Shown here one piece after another: positions 7,326-17,038 of a DNA stretch of 64,000 nt (the first letter of the stretch is position 1; every line of letters begins with the position of its first letter). The DNA comes from Flavobacteriaceae bacterium MAR_2010_72. Lineage in GTDB: Bacteria; Bacteroidota; Bacteroidia; Flavobacteriales; Flavobacteriaceae. The stretch spans positions 2,975,501 through 3,039,500 of the forward strand of contig QXCW01000002.1 in the NCBI GenBank assembly GCA_003550275.1, written 5' to 3'. The translations under genes were made by a program, and so were the position numbers. The notes beneath the pieces were generated by a model. The model did no database searches and was not told the DNA's origin. It saw only the letters and a list, made by a program, of their open reading frames with translations.

Positions 7326-10300
7326 ATGAAAAATTATTATTTGCAATTAATCACCCTGTTAACGTTATTTTTAGTGCAGAGTTCTTTTGCGCAATCAGTA
7401 ACTATATCGGGTGTAGTTACCGACAAAGGAAGTGGTATTCCATTGATAGGTGTAAATGTAGTCATTGAAGGCACCTCTAACGGAAGTGTCACAGATTTTG
7501 ACGGAAAATATTCTTTTGAAGCAGAGAACCCCAGCGGCAAATCACTTGTCTTTAGTTTTCTTGGCTTTAAAACTGTTTCTGTTATATTATCTTCTGGGAA
7601 TCAGGTTGTTGATACTGTATTAGAAGAGGATACGACTAATCTTGATGAAGTGGTTATCACGGCTCTAGGAATTAAAAGAGAAGCTAAAGCTTTGGGGTAT
7701 TCGGTCAGCAAAGTAGACGGCGAAGAGTTGTCTACTGTAAAAACTACAAGTGCCATTAATTCTTTACAAGGTAGAGTAGCCGGCGTTAATATATCAACCA
7801 GCAGTACTGGTGCAGCCGGCTCTAGCAGAGTTATTATACGTGGCGCAAGTTCATTAACCGGAAACAATCAACCACTCTATGTAGTTGATGGGATTCCTAT
7901 AATTAATAACACCAATGGTTCTGTGGTTGGGCCCACCAATGATGGGACTGGAGATGGTGGAGATGATATCTCCTCACTCAATCCAGACGATATTGCATCT
8001 GTATCTATATTAAAAGGTAGTTCGGCGGCCGCACTTTATGGTTCATTGGCTTCTAATGGTGTTATTATGATTACTACAAAATCTGGTAAAGGAAAACAGA
8101 ATTTTGGTGTTGAATATTCTACTTCTTACACATTCGACAATATAAACACTAGTCTTCAAGATACACAAACTACCTATGGGCAAGGTTCTCAAGGATTAAA
8201 ACCTGGTTATGAACGTGATGGAACTGGTAACCCTGTAGAAATTGCTGATCCTGCAGTTGCTACTTCTAATTCTTTTGATAGAACATTGCTGTCTTGGGGA
8301 ACAAAATTTGACGGTTCATCTGTCTATAACTGGGATGGTGTTAAAAGGCCATACTCATATACTGGCAATAACCTCAGTAAATTTTATGACACAGGAACGA
8401 CTGCAGTTAATACAGTGGCTTTATCTAAAGGTGGAGACGGTTATGATTATCGTTTCTCTTTTTCAAATTTAGATAATAAAGATATTTTTCCAAAAGCCAC
8501 ATTAAACAGAAAGTCTTTATCATTAAATGCATCCGCAAAAATTAATCCAAAATTAACCTCGACAGTTAATGTCAAATATATTATTGATAAAACAGATAAC
8601 CGAGTTAATCTTGGAGATACACCGGGGAATGCAAATACCGTGGCTTATGTATTACCAAGTAGTTTGAATATTTACGATTTAAAGCCCGGCTCCAATGAAG
8701 CAGGAACTGAACTTTTATTTCAACCAAGTCAATTTATTACAAACCCTTACTGGGTAGCCAATAATTTTAATACTGGTGAAAAGAAGAATCGATTCATTGC
8801 TTCCACCAACTTAAGATATGATATAACAGATTGGTTATATGCATCAGGTAGGGCGGGTATAGATACTTACGATTTTTCCAGAAAGAAAGTAACGCCTTAT
8901 GGAACCGCTTATCGTCCTGGAGGTGAATTATCTCAAAGTAAAACAACCTTCACATCATTTGATGCAGATTTTATGTTGGGTGTTGAGAAAGCAATAACAG
9001 ATAAAATTTCGACCAATTCAATAATTGGTGCTAATACCAGAACAGTTACTTTTGAATCATTAGGTGCAACTGGTAGAGGATTTATAGTTGTTGGTTTAGA
9101 AGATATAAATAATACTACATTACCAGAACCTAGAAATAGTTATTATAAAACTAAAACAAACTCATTATATGGATCGGTTGAAGTTGATTATGATAAATTC
9201 TTATACCTCACATTTACAGGTAGAAATGATTGGTTTTCGACACTATCTTTTCCGGGTAAAACAACTCCAAACAACGATTTTTATTGGTCTTTAAGTGGTA
9301 GTTTATTACTAAGTGAAGCATTTGAACTACCAAAAGCGATTAATTATGCTAAATTAAGAGCTAGTTACGCTCAAGTGGCTGGTGGAGCTAATGATGCTTA
9401 TGCACTAAATTTAGATTATGCAATTACGGGTTCATTTCAAGGCCAATCTTTTGGACAGTTAAATGGGAATCAAATTCCCAACCCAAACTTAATACCATTT
9501 CAAAAAAATGAATTTGAAATTGGATTTGATGGTCGATTTTTAAATAATCGTTTAAATCTTGATGTTGCCTATTATTCTAATAGTACAACTAATGATATTG
9601 TTAGAGCAGCTGCTTCACTATCATCAGGCTATACATCGTCAATACTTAATATTGGCGAATTGGAAAACAAAGGAATCGAATTTTTGATTGGTGGTACACC
9701 GATTAAAAACGAAAATTTCTCTTGGAGCACATCATTTAATTTAGGTTTTAATGACAGTAAAATTGTTCATACAGATGATGAAGACACTCCTATTAATGTC
9801 GATGGTAGTGGAACTCGTTCTAGAACGGCAATTATTTCTCATATAGTAGGCGAACGCTATGGTGTAATTTGGGGCTCCTCTTATAAAAGAGATGATAACG
9901 GGGAAATCATGTATGATATTTCAGGTCCCGTTCCTAAACCTATTCAAGGAGAAAACAAAATACTAGGTCAAGGTGTTGCTCCTTATACCATGGGATTCTA
10001 TAATACATTTAATTACAAAAATTTCTCATTAGGATTTTTAATTGATGCTAAATTTGGTGGTAGCGTGCACTCAGGAACCAATAGAGAATTAATGTTGAGA
10101 GGATTGCACAAAAAGACTCTTGAAGGTCGTGAAACTGGTTTAGTGGTATCAGGAATTGATAATGCTACGGGCAACCCATTTACTATGACTGTAGAACCAA
10201 GAAGCTTAAGTACCTATTATGGTTTTATTGGGGCAGAGAGTGCAGGTATTTCTGAAGAATTTGTTTATAGTACTGATTTTATTAAGTTTAGAGAATTAAG

Positions 10301-10514
10301 CTTGTCTTATAATGTCCCCAAAAAGGTCTTAGAAAATCTTTTTATTAGTGATTTAAGAGTGTCTTTAATTGGTAGAAATCTATTCTTTATTTCAAAAGAT
10401 ATAGATAATATTGATCCCGAGGCCGCTTTAAATAACCTTAACTCGCAAGGTATTGAGAGATTTGGAATCCCATCAACCACAAGTTATGGTTTTTCTTTAA
10501 ATGTTAAATTTTAA
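7326..10514 (+). CDS. SusC/RagA-family TonB-linked outer-membrane transporter
   Basis: A 1062-residue protein with a signal peptide (residues 1-22, ending SSFAQ), a carboxypeptidase-regulatory-like domain (TISGVVTDKGSGIPLIGVNV, about 25-105), a TonB-dependent plug (LDEVVITALGIKREAKALGY, RVIIRGASSLTGNNQPLYVV, LKGSSAAALYGS) and a C-terminal beta-barrel ending in a phenylalanine-containing strand (YGFSLNVKF). It would import oligosaccharides or muropeptide-like fragments across the outer membrane together with the SusD gene five bases downstream. The length and domain order are standard. The substrate is not readable from the protein; the adjacent amino-sugar genes suggest peptidoglycan-derived or chitin-like glycans. 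Confidence 0.95.
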   Translation: MKNYYLQLITLLTLFLVQSSFAQSVTISGVVTDKGSGIPLIGVNVVIEGTSNGSVTDFDGKYSFEAENPSGKSLVFSFLGFKTVSVILSSGNQVVDTVLEEDTTNLDEVVITALGIKREAKALGYSVSKVDGEELSTVKTTSAINSLQGRVAGVNISTSSTGAAGSSRVIIRGASSLTGNNQPLYVVDGIPIINNTNGSVVGPTNDGTGDGGDDISSLNPDDIASVSILKGSSAAALYGSLASNGVIMITTKSGKGKQNFGVEYSTSYTFDNINTSLQDTQTTYGQGSQGLKPGYERDGTGNPVEIADPAVATSNSFDRTLLSWGTKFDGSSVYNWDGVKRPYSYTGNNLSKFYDTGTTAVNTVALSKGGDGYDYRFSFSNLDNKDIFPKATLNRKSLSLNASAKINPKLTSTVNVKYIIDKTDNRVNLGDTPGNANTVAYVLPSSLNIYDLKPGSNEAGTELLFQPSQFITNPYWVANNFNTGEKKNRFIASTNLRYDITDWLYASGRAGIDTYDFSRKKVTPYGTAYRPGGELSQSKTTFTSFDADFMLGVEKAITDKISTNSIIGANTRTVTFESLGATGRGFIVVGLEDINNTTLPEPRNSYYKTKTNSLYGSVEVDYDKFLYLTFTGRNDWFSTLSFPGKTTPNNDFYWSLSGSLLLSEAFELPKAINYAKLRASYAQVAGGANDAYALNLDYAITGSFQGQSFGQLNGNQIPNPNLIPFQKNEFEIGFDGRFLNNRLNLDVAYYSNSTTNDIVRAAASLSSGYTSSILNIGELENKGIEFLIGGTPIKNENFSWSTSFNLGFNDSKIVHTDDEDTPINVDGSGTRSRTAIISHIVGERYGVIWGSSYKRDDNGEIMYDISGPVPKPIQGENKILGQGVAPYTMGFYNTFNYKNFSLGFLIDAKFGGSVHSGTNRELMLRGLHKKTLEGRETGLVVSGIDNATGNPFTMTVEPRSLSTYYGFIGAESAGISEEFVYSTDFIKFRELSLSYNVPKKVLENLFISDLRVSLIGRNLFFISKDIDNIDPEAALNNLNSQGIERFGIPSTTSYGFSLNVKF

Positions 10515-10519
10515 AAAAA

Positions 10520-12025
10520 ATGAAAATGAAAAAAATATTTATTTTACTAGCAATAGTTATAGCGTTTGGGTCATGCGATAAGGGCTTTGAGGAACTTAAT
10601 GTAAATCCTACAAAACCAACACAACTTGATCCATCAACAAAATTGACCTTTATTCAGTTATATACTGGAGGCAGTAGTTATGTCGCCTATTTGTTTTGGG
10701 GTGTTATTCATTTCATGCAAAATGTTCAACAGCTTAATAATACCTCTTATGCTTCCTTTTTATATAAAGAAGGAAACACGCATCAGTTCTTCGAAGAACA
10801 ATTTGGAAATACAGTTAAAAACATTGTCGATTTAGAAGCGCAATTAGTAGCTAGTGAAGCATCTACCGCAGCAACAGATTTAGCAATCGTTAGAATCCAA
10901 AAGGTTCTGATATTTAGCAGATTGACTGATGTCTATGGAGATATCCCCTATAGCGAAGCGGGCAAAGGGTTTTCAGACGGAATTCGTTTTCCAAAATATG
11001 ATAAGCAAAGTGATATTTATGCAGACATGTTAGCAACATTAGAAAGTTCTGCGGCCACCTTAAGTTCAGGAGGTGCTAGCTCCTTCGGCTCTGCAGATTT
11101 ATTGTATGGTGGCAACGTTGTAAAATGGAAAAAATTTGCCAATTCACTCATGCTGCGTTTAGCAATGCGTATGGTAAAAGTTGATAATGCAGCTGCTCAA
11201 TCATGGGCAGCAAAAGCTATTACTGGTGGTGTTATGACTAGTAATGCAGACATAGCTTATACACAATATGAAGATTCTCCAAATGATGGTGGGCCAAATG
11301 TAAATCCGCTTACAAAATGTTTTACATCAAGGTCATCATCTCAAGTGAAAATTTCTAAAACCTTTATGGACTTTATGAAAACCAGAAATGATCCCCGTGT
11401 TTCTGTATTATGTTCAACTACAGATGGTGATACAGATTTTGCGTTGCAATTTGGTCAAGATAAAAATGACCCTACCAGAGGTGCTGCAAATTCAAAACCA
11501 AATGTCAACATTTTTGGAGGACAATTAAACAATGGATCCAGAGTCATTATTTATGACGCGCCTTTTTTCTTTCAAACTTATGCCGAAGTAGAATTTATGT
11601 TGGCTGAAGCTGCAGAACGTTGGGGATTGGCCGGTGGAAATGTTGAAGCTCACTATAATGCAGGTGTAACGGCTGCAATGACCTATTTATCTATGTATGG
11701 GCATGGGGTTGAAATCACATCAACTCAAATCAATGCTTATTTAACGGCAAATCCTTTTGTGCCTGCTCAAGCATTAAAAATGATTAACGAGCAATATTGG
11801 GTTGCAACGTTTGGAAACGCTTTAGAATCATTTTCAAACTGGAAACGCTCTGGGTATCCTGTTTTGGTTCCAATTGTTAGTCCATCTGTAACTGGTACTG
11901 AAATAACAAGAAGATTGCCCTATCCAGGTTCTGAAAAGTTAAATAATCCTGAAAACGTTCAAGCCGCAATTGATCGTCAAGGAGGTGATGGTTTATTAAC
12001 TAGAATGTGGTGGGATAAAGAATAA
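10520..12025 (+). CDS. SusD/RagB-family nutrient-binding lipoprotein
   Basis: A 501-residue surface lipoprotein with lipobox AFGSC (Cys at residue 19) and then DKGFEELNVNPTKPTQLDPS, the typical opening of the SusD-like group that carries NPN/NPT motifs. The helical core includes DVYGDIPYSEAG and LANSLMLRLAMR-like TPR segments, and the C-terminal half has FFFQTYAEVEFMLAEAA near residue 350. It should cap the SusC barrel and deliver the ligand. The gene starts five bases after the SusC stop, so the two are co-transcribed, and a strong terminator follows about 100 bp downstream. Confidence 0.95.
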   Translation: MKMKKIFILLAIVIAFGSCDKGFEELNVNPTKPTQLDPSTKLTFIQLYTGGSSYVAYLFWGVIHFMQNVQQLNNTSYASFLYKEGNTHQFFEEQFGNTVKNIVDLEAQLVASEASTAATDLAIVRIQKVLIFSRLTDVYGDIPYSEAGKGFSDGIRFPKYDKQSDIYADMLATLESSAATLSSGGASSFGSADLLYGGNVVKWKKFANSLMLRLAMRMVKVDNAAAQSWAAKAITGGVMTSNADIAYTQYEDSPNDGGPNVNPLTKCFTSRSSSQVKISKTFMDFMKTRNDPRVSVLCSTTDGDTDFALQFGQDKNDPTRGAANSKPNVNIFGGQLNNGSRVIIYDAPFFFQTYAEVEFMLAEAAERWGLAGGNVEAHYNAGVTAAMTYLSMYGHGVEITSTQINAYLTANPFVPAQALKMINEQYWVATFGNALESFSNWKRSGYPVLVPIVSPSVTGTEITRRLPYPGSEKLNNPENVQAAIDRQGGDGLLTRMWWDKE

Positions 12026-12128
12026 TGTGAAAAATGTTTGGCATGAATCAGGGCTTTCGCACACAAGTAAACCATAGATACATTGTCATCATAATAATTA
12101 ATTGTTTTGTTAATTTGAGTTAGTTGTT

Positions 12129-12170
12129 GAGGGTGAGAGAAATCAATTTATTGCTCTCACCCTTTACTTT
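12129..12170 (+). terminator. Rho-independent terminator after SusCD
   Basis: GGGTGAGAG at 12131-12139 pairs with CTCTCACCC at 12154-12162 around a 14-nt AT-rich loop, followed by TTTACTTTT. It would end or attenuate the SusCD transcript and so separate it from the transporter/enzyme run that starts at 12392. The rest of the 366-bp gap (12026-12391) holds no ORF or clear promoter motif that I can support. Confidence 0.75.
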
Positions 12171-12391
12171 TAACTTAAGTAATTTTACATTAACAAGGTA
12201 TTTTAATAACTGATAGTATTTTCTAGATAAATTTAATGATTGCATTCATTAATTAAGCCCTATTGCATGGATTGATAGCAAATCTACCCTTGGAGCACTA
12301 ATGTTTAAAAAATTATTCGGTTATAAAAATTACAAAATAAAACCCTATTAAAAAGCCCAAAATAAACCAATTTATAAAGAAGATAATATAG

Positions 12392-13858
12392 ATGAGCGCA
12401 ACACTAATTTTAGTAATCATAGCATCTTATTTTGGGGTATTAATGTTAATATCACATGTAGTTTCAAAAAACACCAGTGATGATTCGTTTTATACAGGCG
12501 ACAGAAAATCGCCTTGGCAAGTTGTCGCATTCGGGATGATTGGTGCTGTATTATCTGGAGTTACCTTTGTGTCTATCCCTGGCATGGTAGGCACTAATTA
12601 TTTTTATTATGCACAGTTTGTTTTTGGAAATGTAGTGGGTTACGTGTTTATAACCTATGTTCTTATTCCTATTTATTATGACCTAAAATTAGTTTCAATT
12701 TATACCTATTTAGAAACTAGATTTGGAATAAGAGCCTATAAAACGGGATCGTTATTTTTTCTAATATCACAGTCGTTTGGCGCCGCATTAAGATTGTTAC
12801 TTGCTGCTAAAATATTACAATACGCGGTCTTTGACGCCTTTGGTGTTCCTTTCTTTTTAACAGTTCTTATAATACTCATACTTATCTGGGTATACACCCA
12901 CAAGTCTGGTATTAAAACCATTGTTTGGACAGATACTTTGCAAACCTTTTTTTTGTTGATGGCTGTAGCGGTAACTATTTATGTCGTAAAAGGCTCTTTG
13001 AATTTAAGCGTCTCTGAAACAATTTCATCGGTTTTTGAACATGAGTATTTTAAAGTTTTTGATTGGGATTTTAATTCGGGAAATAATTTTTTCAAACAAT
13101 TTATTTCGGGTGTTTTAATTGCAGTTGCAATGATCGGTCTAGATCAAAATATGATGCAAAAAACACTAACCTGCAAAAACAAAAAAGAGGCGCAACAAAA
13201 CATTTTAGTCTTTAGCTTAATTTTAGCAGTCACTCAGTTTTTATTTTTAGGCTTAGGTGTTTTATTGTATATCTACGCAGAAAAATTTGGTATTCATCTT
13301 GATATTGAAAACGGAAAATTTATCAATACCGATGCCTTATTCCCAATGCTGTCATTGACTCATTTTGGAACAATTGCCAGCATTAGTTTCATTTTAGGAA
13401 TAACCGCAGCCTCGTTTTCCAGTGCAGATTCTGCCCTAACAGCATTAACAACATCATTTACACACGATTTTTTAGATATTCAACATAAAAATTCAAAAGA
13501 AAAAAGGCAATTAAAAAATCGCGTTTTAGTAGGTTTTTCAATGGTAATTTTTACAATTATTATGCTGTTTTCGCAAAGTAAAGGTGACGTGATTTCAACC
13601 ATATTTAAAGTTGCAGGATATACCTACGGACCATTACTAGGGCTTTATTTATTTGGAATTTTTACTAAAATCAACATAAACGATAAAGCGGTCCCCTATA
13701 TATGTGTGTTAATGCCCATAACAACCTATTTCTTAAATGACTTTTTTATTAGTTGGTTTAAGTTTGATTTTGGATTCATGAATATTTTTGTGAATGCAAT
13801 TCTCACCATGATGTGTTTATTGATTGCAAAAACAAAAAAGGCTACTAAAATTATTTAA
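12392..13858 (+). CDS. Sodium:solute symporter (SSS family), likely amino-sugar importer
   Basis: A 488-residue polytopic inner-membrane protein of the SSS family, with about 13 hydrophobic helices. Hallmarks are DDSFYTGDRKSPWQVVAFGM (residues 30-49), GVTFVSIPGMVG, and the core helix ITAASFSSADSALTALTTSFTHDF near 335-358 that contributes the sodium site. In Tannerella forsythia an SSS protein, MurT, is known to import MurNAc. Here the gene opens a tight run containing MurQ, NagZ-like, NamZ-like and NagB enzymes, so MurNAc, GlcNAc or a related sugar is the likely cargo; this is inference from context. The next gene starts 13 bp after its stop. Confidence 0.88.
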   Translation: MSATLILVIIASYFGVLMLISHVVSKNTSDDSFYTGDRKSPWQVVAFGMIGAVLSGVTFVSIPGMVGTNYFYYAQFVFGNVVGYVFITYVLIPIYYDLKLVSIYTYLETRFGIRAYKTGSLFFLISQSFGAALRLLLAAKILQYAVFDAFGVPFFLTVLIILILIWVYTHKSGIKTIVWTDTLQTFFLLMAVAVTIYVVKGSLNLSVSETISSVFEHEYFKVFDWDFNSGNNFFKQFISGVLIAVAMIGLDQNMMQKTLTCKNKKEAQQNILVFSLILAVTQFLFLGLGVLLYIYAEKFGIHLDIENGKFINTDALFPMLSLTHFGTIASISFILGITAASFSSADSALTALTTSFTHDFLDIQHKNSKEKRQLKNRVLVGFSMVIFTIIMLFSQSKGDVISTIFKVAGYTYGPLLGLYLFGIFTKININDKAVPYICVLMPITTYFLNDFFISWFKFDFGFMNIFVNAILTMMCLLIAKTKKATKII

Positions 13859-13871
13859 AAATGTATTAGAC

Positions 13872-16199
13872 ATGAAAATAAAAAAAAATAGAGCTTACTT
13901 TAATGTCTTCTTTCTAATTGCCTTTTATTGTCTTTTAGGTTGTAATATTAGTTTTTATTGTCTTTTAGGTTGTAATATTAGTAATGAATTACCAGGCCTA
14001 AAGATCGAAAACGGTATAATAGAATTGCATTTTGATAAAGATTCGGGAAAACTGCTTGCCTTTCGCAATGTAGATCGTGGTTATGATTTTATAGACTCAG
14101 AAAGCTTAAAAGAATCACTTTGGGAGATTGACATAGTTCATGAAACCGGGATTAAAACTTTAGATATGACTTCGGCTTCAGGGTTTCATTACTCTAAAAC
14201 AGATGCTCATAATTTAACCTTAATCTGGGATAATTTTAAAGATATTACAAACAACAACTTTAAAATTACAGCCTATGTGAGTTTAGAAAAAAACAAACCT
14301 TTATCCTCTTGGAAAATAGCTGTCGAAGGCATGAAGGGCGAACGCGTAAGTAAAGTTGTGTTTCCTAAAATTTCAGGCATTAAAGATTTAGGGCATGAAT
14401 ATTTGGCTGCCCCTTACTGGATGGGTGTCCTAATGAAAAATCCAAGAAGTCATCTTTTAAATTTAGAAGAGGGTAAAGAAAAAAAGCAGCAATGGGAATA
14501 CCCAGGGAGAATGTCGTTGCAATGTCTTGCTTTATACAATGCTTCTGAAAAATTTGGGTTGTACACCTCTTGTAATGACTCGCTCGCGTTTAAAAAAGAT
14601 TTTTCTTATACACTTGATAGTGTTAATAATCTTACTTACCAAATGAACAACTACCCTGCTATCGACCCAGAACAAAATAGTTATAGCCCTTCTTATGAAG
14701 CTATAATTGGATCATTCGAAGGAGATTGGATAAGCGCTGCGGAGCAATATAGAGAATGGGGCACGAAACAAAAATGGGCTTCTAACAGCCGATTTAAAAT
14801 GGGCTTAACTCCAGAGAGATTAGAAAAAAATGCCTTATGGCAATGGAACAGAGGAAAATCAAGCAATGTGCTAGAACCAGCCAAAGACCTTAAGCAAAAA
14901 TTAAACCTACCAATTAACGTGTTTTGGCATTGGTGGCATGGCTGCTCCTATGATGATGGCTTCCCTGACTATTTTCCGCCTAGAGAGGGAAAAGAGTCAT
15001 TTATAACCGCGATGAAATCAGCAAAAGACGAAAACATAAACGCTATTGTTTATATGAATCAAATGCAATGGGGGACAAACACAGAAAGTTGGGAAAAAGA
15101 AAATGCATTGGCCTATGCTGTAAAAGATATACATGGGAATACAAGAACCCATACCTATAACATTTTTACTAATAAATCATTGACCACCATGTGTTTAGGA
15201 ACACAATTTTGGAAAGACAAATATGCCGCACTATGTGATACTGCAGTAAATACATATCAAACCAATGGCGTATATATGGATCAGGCCTGTTTTAGTTTTT
15301 TGTGTTATGATGCGGGTCATGGCCATAGCCTAGGTGGCGGCAATTATTGGCTTAAAAATTTCGCTGAACTTACCGAACAAATCAGAGAAAATTTTCAAGA
15401 AGGAGCTAACACATTTCTAGCTGGAGAAGGTGTAAATGAAGCATGGCTTCCATATCTGGATGCCTTTCTTACTTTACAAGTAAGCATGGAAAGATATGCC
15501 GGCGACAATGGCTGGGAACCAATCCCGTTTTTTCAAGCGGTGTATCATCAATATGCCATTACTTATGGAAACTACGCTTCTTTAATTGTACCTCCTTATG
15601 ATGAGCTTTGGCCTGAAGAGTATGCTCCAAAAGAGCCCTTGAAGCTTTTAGATAAAAAGTACAACAAGCAATTTTTGATGGAACAAGCGAGGTCTTTTGT
15701 ATGGGGCTTGCAGCCTACAATTTCTAATTATCAAAGTTTTTTATACACAGAACGTAAAGAAGAAATTGATTTTATATTAAACCTTGCTAGAGTCAGAAAT
15801 CAAGGCCTAAAATATTTGTTACATGGTGAATTTTTACGGTCACCAATTTTGGACATTCCAGAAGAAGAATTAGAGATGAGTCGCGTATCCATTTACGCGG
15901 GAAAAACAGGGAAATCAGTTACCGAATTTCAAAAAAAATACCCTTTAATTTATACAGGAATATGGAAATCTGATGACAACCACATAGGCATCGCCATGGC
16001 AAGTATTAGTGATCAGCCTTACCATGCAAATTTTGTTATAGATGCAAATAACTATCAACTTTCTCCGTCAGGTAAGGTCAATATTATTAATGCTGATGGA
16101 GAAAAGTTTTTGACAACATATGCTAATGGAAAAATTAAAATTGATTTTATGCTTCACCCTAAACAATTGTGTATCGTAGAAATAATTCAAAATAGATAA
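13872..16199 (+). CDS. Large lipoprotein, DUF6259-like TIM-barrel (putative glycoside hydrolase)
   Basis: Read from the ATG at 13872 it has 775 residues; the frame extends further upstream but those codons overlap the transporter gene. A basic start and hydrophobic helix lead into FYCLLGCNIS, which is then repeated exactly, giving two lipobox-like LLGC motifs with cysteines at 24 and 34. Residues about 40-300 look like a beta-sandwich. About 320-600 resemble the DUF6259 TIM-barrel, with LPINVFWHWWHGCSYDDG, NAIVYMNQMQWG and TNGVYMDQACFSFLCYD, in which the Asp of YMDQ and the later AGEGVNE could be catalytic. A C-terminal beta-domain follows. I assign the DUF from memory of its motifs. Its neighbours suggest an amino-sugar glycan as substrate, but no reaction is established. 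Confidence 0.65.
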   Translation: MKIKKNRAYFNVFFLIAFYCLLGCNISFYCLLGCNISNELPGLKIENGIIELHFDKDSGKLLAFRNVDRGYDFIDSESLKESLWEIDIVHETGIKTLDMTSASGFHYSKTDAHNLTLIWDNFKDITNNNFKITAYVSLEKNKPLSSWKIAVEGMKGERVSKVVFPKISGIKDLGHEYLAAPYWMGVLMKNPRSHLLNLEEGKEKKQQWEYPGRMSLQCLALYNASEKFGLYTSCNDSLAFKKDFSYTLDSVNNLTYQMNNYPAIDPEQNSYSPSYEAIIGSFEGDWISAAEQYREWGTKQKWASNSRFKMGLTPERLEKNALWQWNRGKSSNVLEPAKDLKQKLNLPINVFWHWWHGCSYDDGFPDYFPPREGKESFITAMKSAKDENINAIVYMNQMQWGTNTESWEKENALAYAVKDIHGNTRTHTYNIFTNKSLTTMCLGTQFWKDKYAALCDTAVNTYQTNGVYMDQACFSFLCYDAGHGHSLGGGNYWLKNFAELTEQIRENFQEGANTFLAGEGVNEAWLPYLDAFLTLQVSMERYAGDNGWEPIPFFQAVYHQYAITYGNYASLIVPPYDELWPEEYAPKEPLKLLDKKYNKQFLMEQARSFVWGLQPTISNYQSFLYTERKEEIDFILNLARVRNQGLKYLLHGEFLRSPILDIPEEELEMSRVSIYAGKTGKSVTEFQKKYPLIYTGIWKSDDNHIGIAMASISDQPYHANFVIDANNYQLSPSGKVNIINADGEKFLTTYANGKIKIDFMLHPKQLCIVEIIQNR
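13923..13982 (+). repeat. Exact 30-bp tandem duplication over the lipobox
   Basis: Bases 13923-13952 and 13953-13982 are identical, 30 bp each, directly adjacent and in frame. Each copy encodes FYCLLGCNIS, so the duplication adds a second lipobox and acceptor cysteine to the lipoprotein. The perfect identity points to a recent slippage or replication event. Confidence 0.95.
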
Positions 16200-16213
16200 A
16201 AATTTTATTTAAT

Positions 16214-17038
16214 ATGACAGATAAGCTAACAACCGAACAGACTTCAGATTATGATGATTTAGAACAAATGAACACATTTGAGCTACTTTTAAATATGAAT
16301 AATGAAGATAAAACTGTTCCTCGCGCGGTTGAAAGGGCCATACCTTCAATTGAAAAATTAGTGGATGCGATTCACAGTAAAATGAAAATAGGAGGGCGTT
16401 TATTTTATATAGGAGCCGGTACAAGTGGTAGATTGGGAGTGTTAGATGCTTCTGAATGCCCACCTACCTATGGTGTTGCAGATGATTTGGTTATTGGATT
16501 AATTGCAGGTGGCGATATCGCGCTTAGAAAAGCGGTAGAAAATGCTGAAGATGACACCGAATTAGCATGGAAAGACTTACAAAAATTTGATATTAATGAA
16601 AATGACGTACTTGTTGGCATTGCTGCCTCAGGTACCACACCCTATGTTATTGGTGGTGTTATAAAAGCAAGAGAGAACAATATTATTACTGGCTGTATTA
16701 CATGTAATGAGAAGTCCCCTTTATCATTAGAAGTAGACCATGCCATTGAGTTGATTGTTGGCCCTGAATTTCTTACTGGCAGCACCCGAATGAAAGCTGG
16801 TACCGCTCAAAAACTTGCCTTAAATATGATATCCACAACAGTTATGATAAAGTTGGGCAGAGTAAAAGGAAACAAAATGGTAGATATGCATCTTTCAAAT
16901 AAAAAGCTTGTAAAACGTGGTGTAAGAATGATCATGCACGAACTGAATATTGACGAACAAACAGCAACCAATTTACTGCTTAAACACAAAAGTGTGAGAA
17001 ATGCCATTGAAGGATTTAAAATAGGTAAAAATGAATAA
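16214..17038 (+). CDS. murQ: N-acetylmuramic acid 6-phosphate etherase
   Basis: A 274-residue SIS-domain protein with the MurQ hallmarks: IGAGTSGRLGVLDASECPPT near residues 61-80, GIAASGTTPYVIGG near 135-148, and the signature EFLTGSTRMKAGTAQKLALN near 185-204. MurQ removes the lactyl ether from MurNAc-6-phosphate in the cytosol, giving GlcNAc-6-phosphate and D-lactate. The length is slightly below that of the E. coli enzyme (about 300) but normal for this group. Its stop overlaps the start of the GH3 gene by eight bases. A D-lactate dehydrogenase gene lies downstream in the same run, which matches the second product. Confidence 0.95.
   Translation: MTDKLTTEQTSDYDDLEQMNTFELLLNMNNEDKTVPRAVERAIPSIEKLVDAIHSKMKIGGRLFYIGAGTSGRLGVLDASECPPTYGVADDLVIGLIAGGDIALRKAVENAEDDTELAWKDLQKFDINENDVLVGIAASGTTPYVIGGVIKARENNIITGCITCNEKSPLSLEVDHAIELIVGPEFLTGSTRMKAGTAQKLALNMISTTVMIKLGRVKGNKMVDMHLSNKKLVKRGVRMIMHELNIDEQTATNLLLKHKSVRNAIEGFKIGKNE

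Noticed and set aside
13824-13871. Upstream start of the DUF6259-like gene inside the transporter gene
   Set aside because: The extra 16 codons would overlap the transporter and bury the lipoprotein signal; the ATG at 13872 gives a proper signal sequence.
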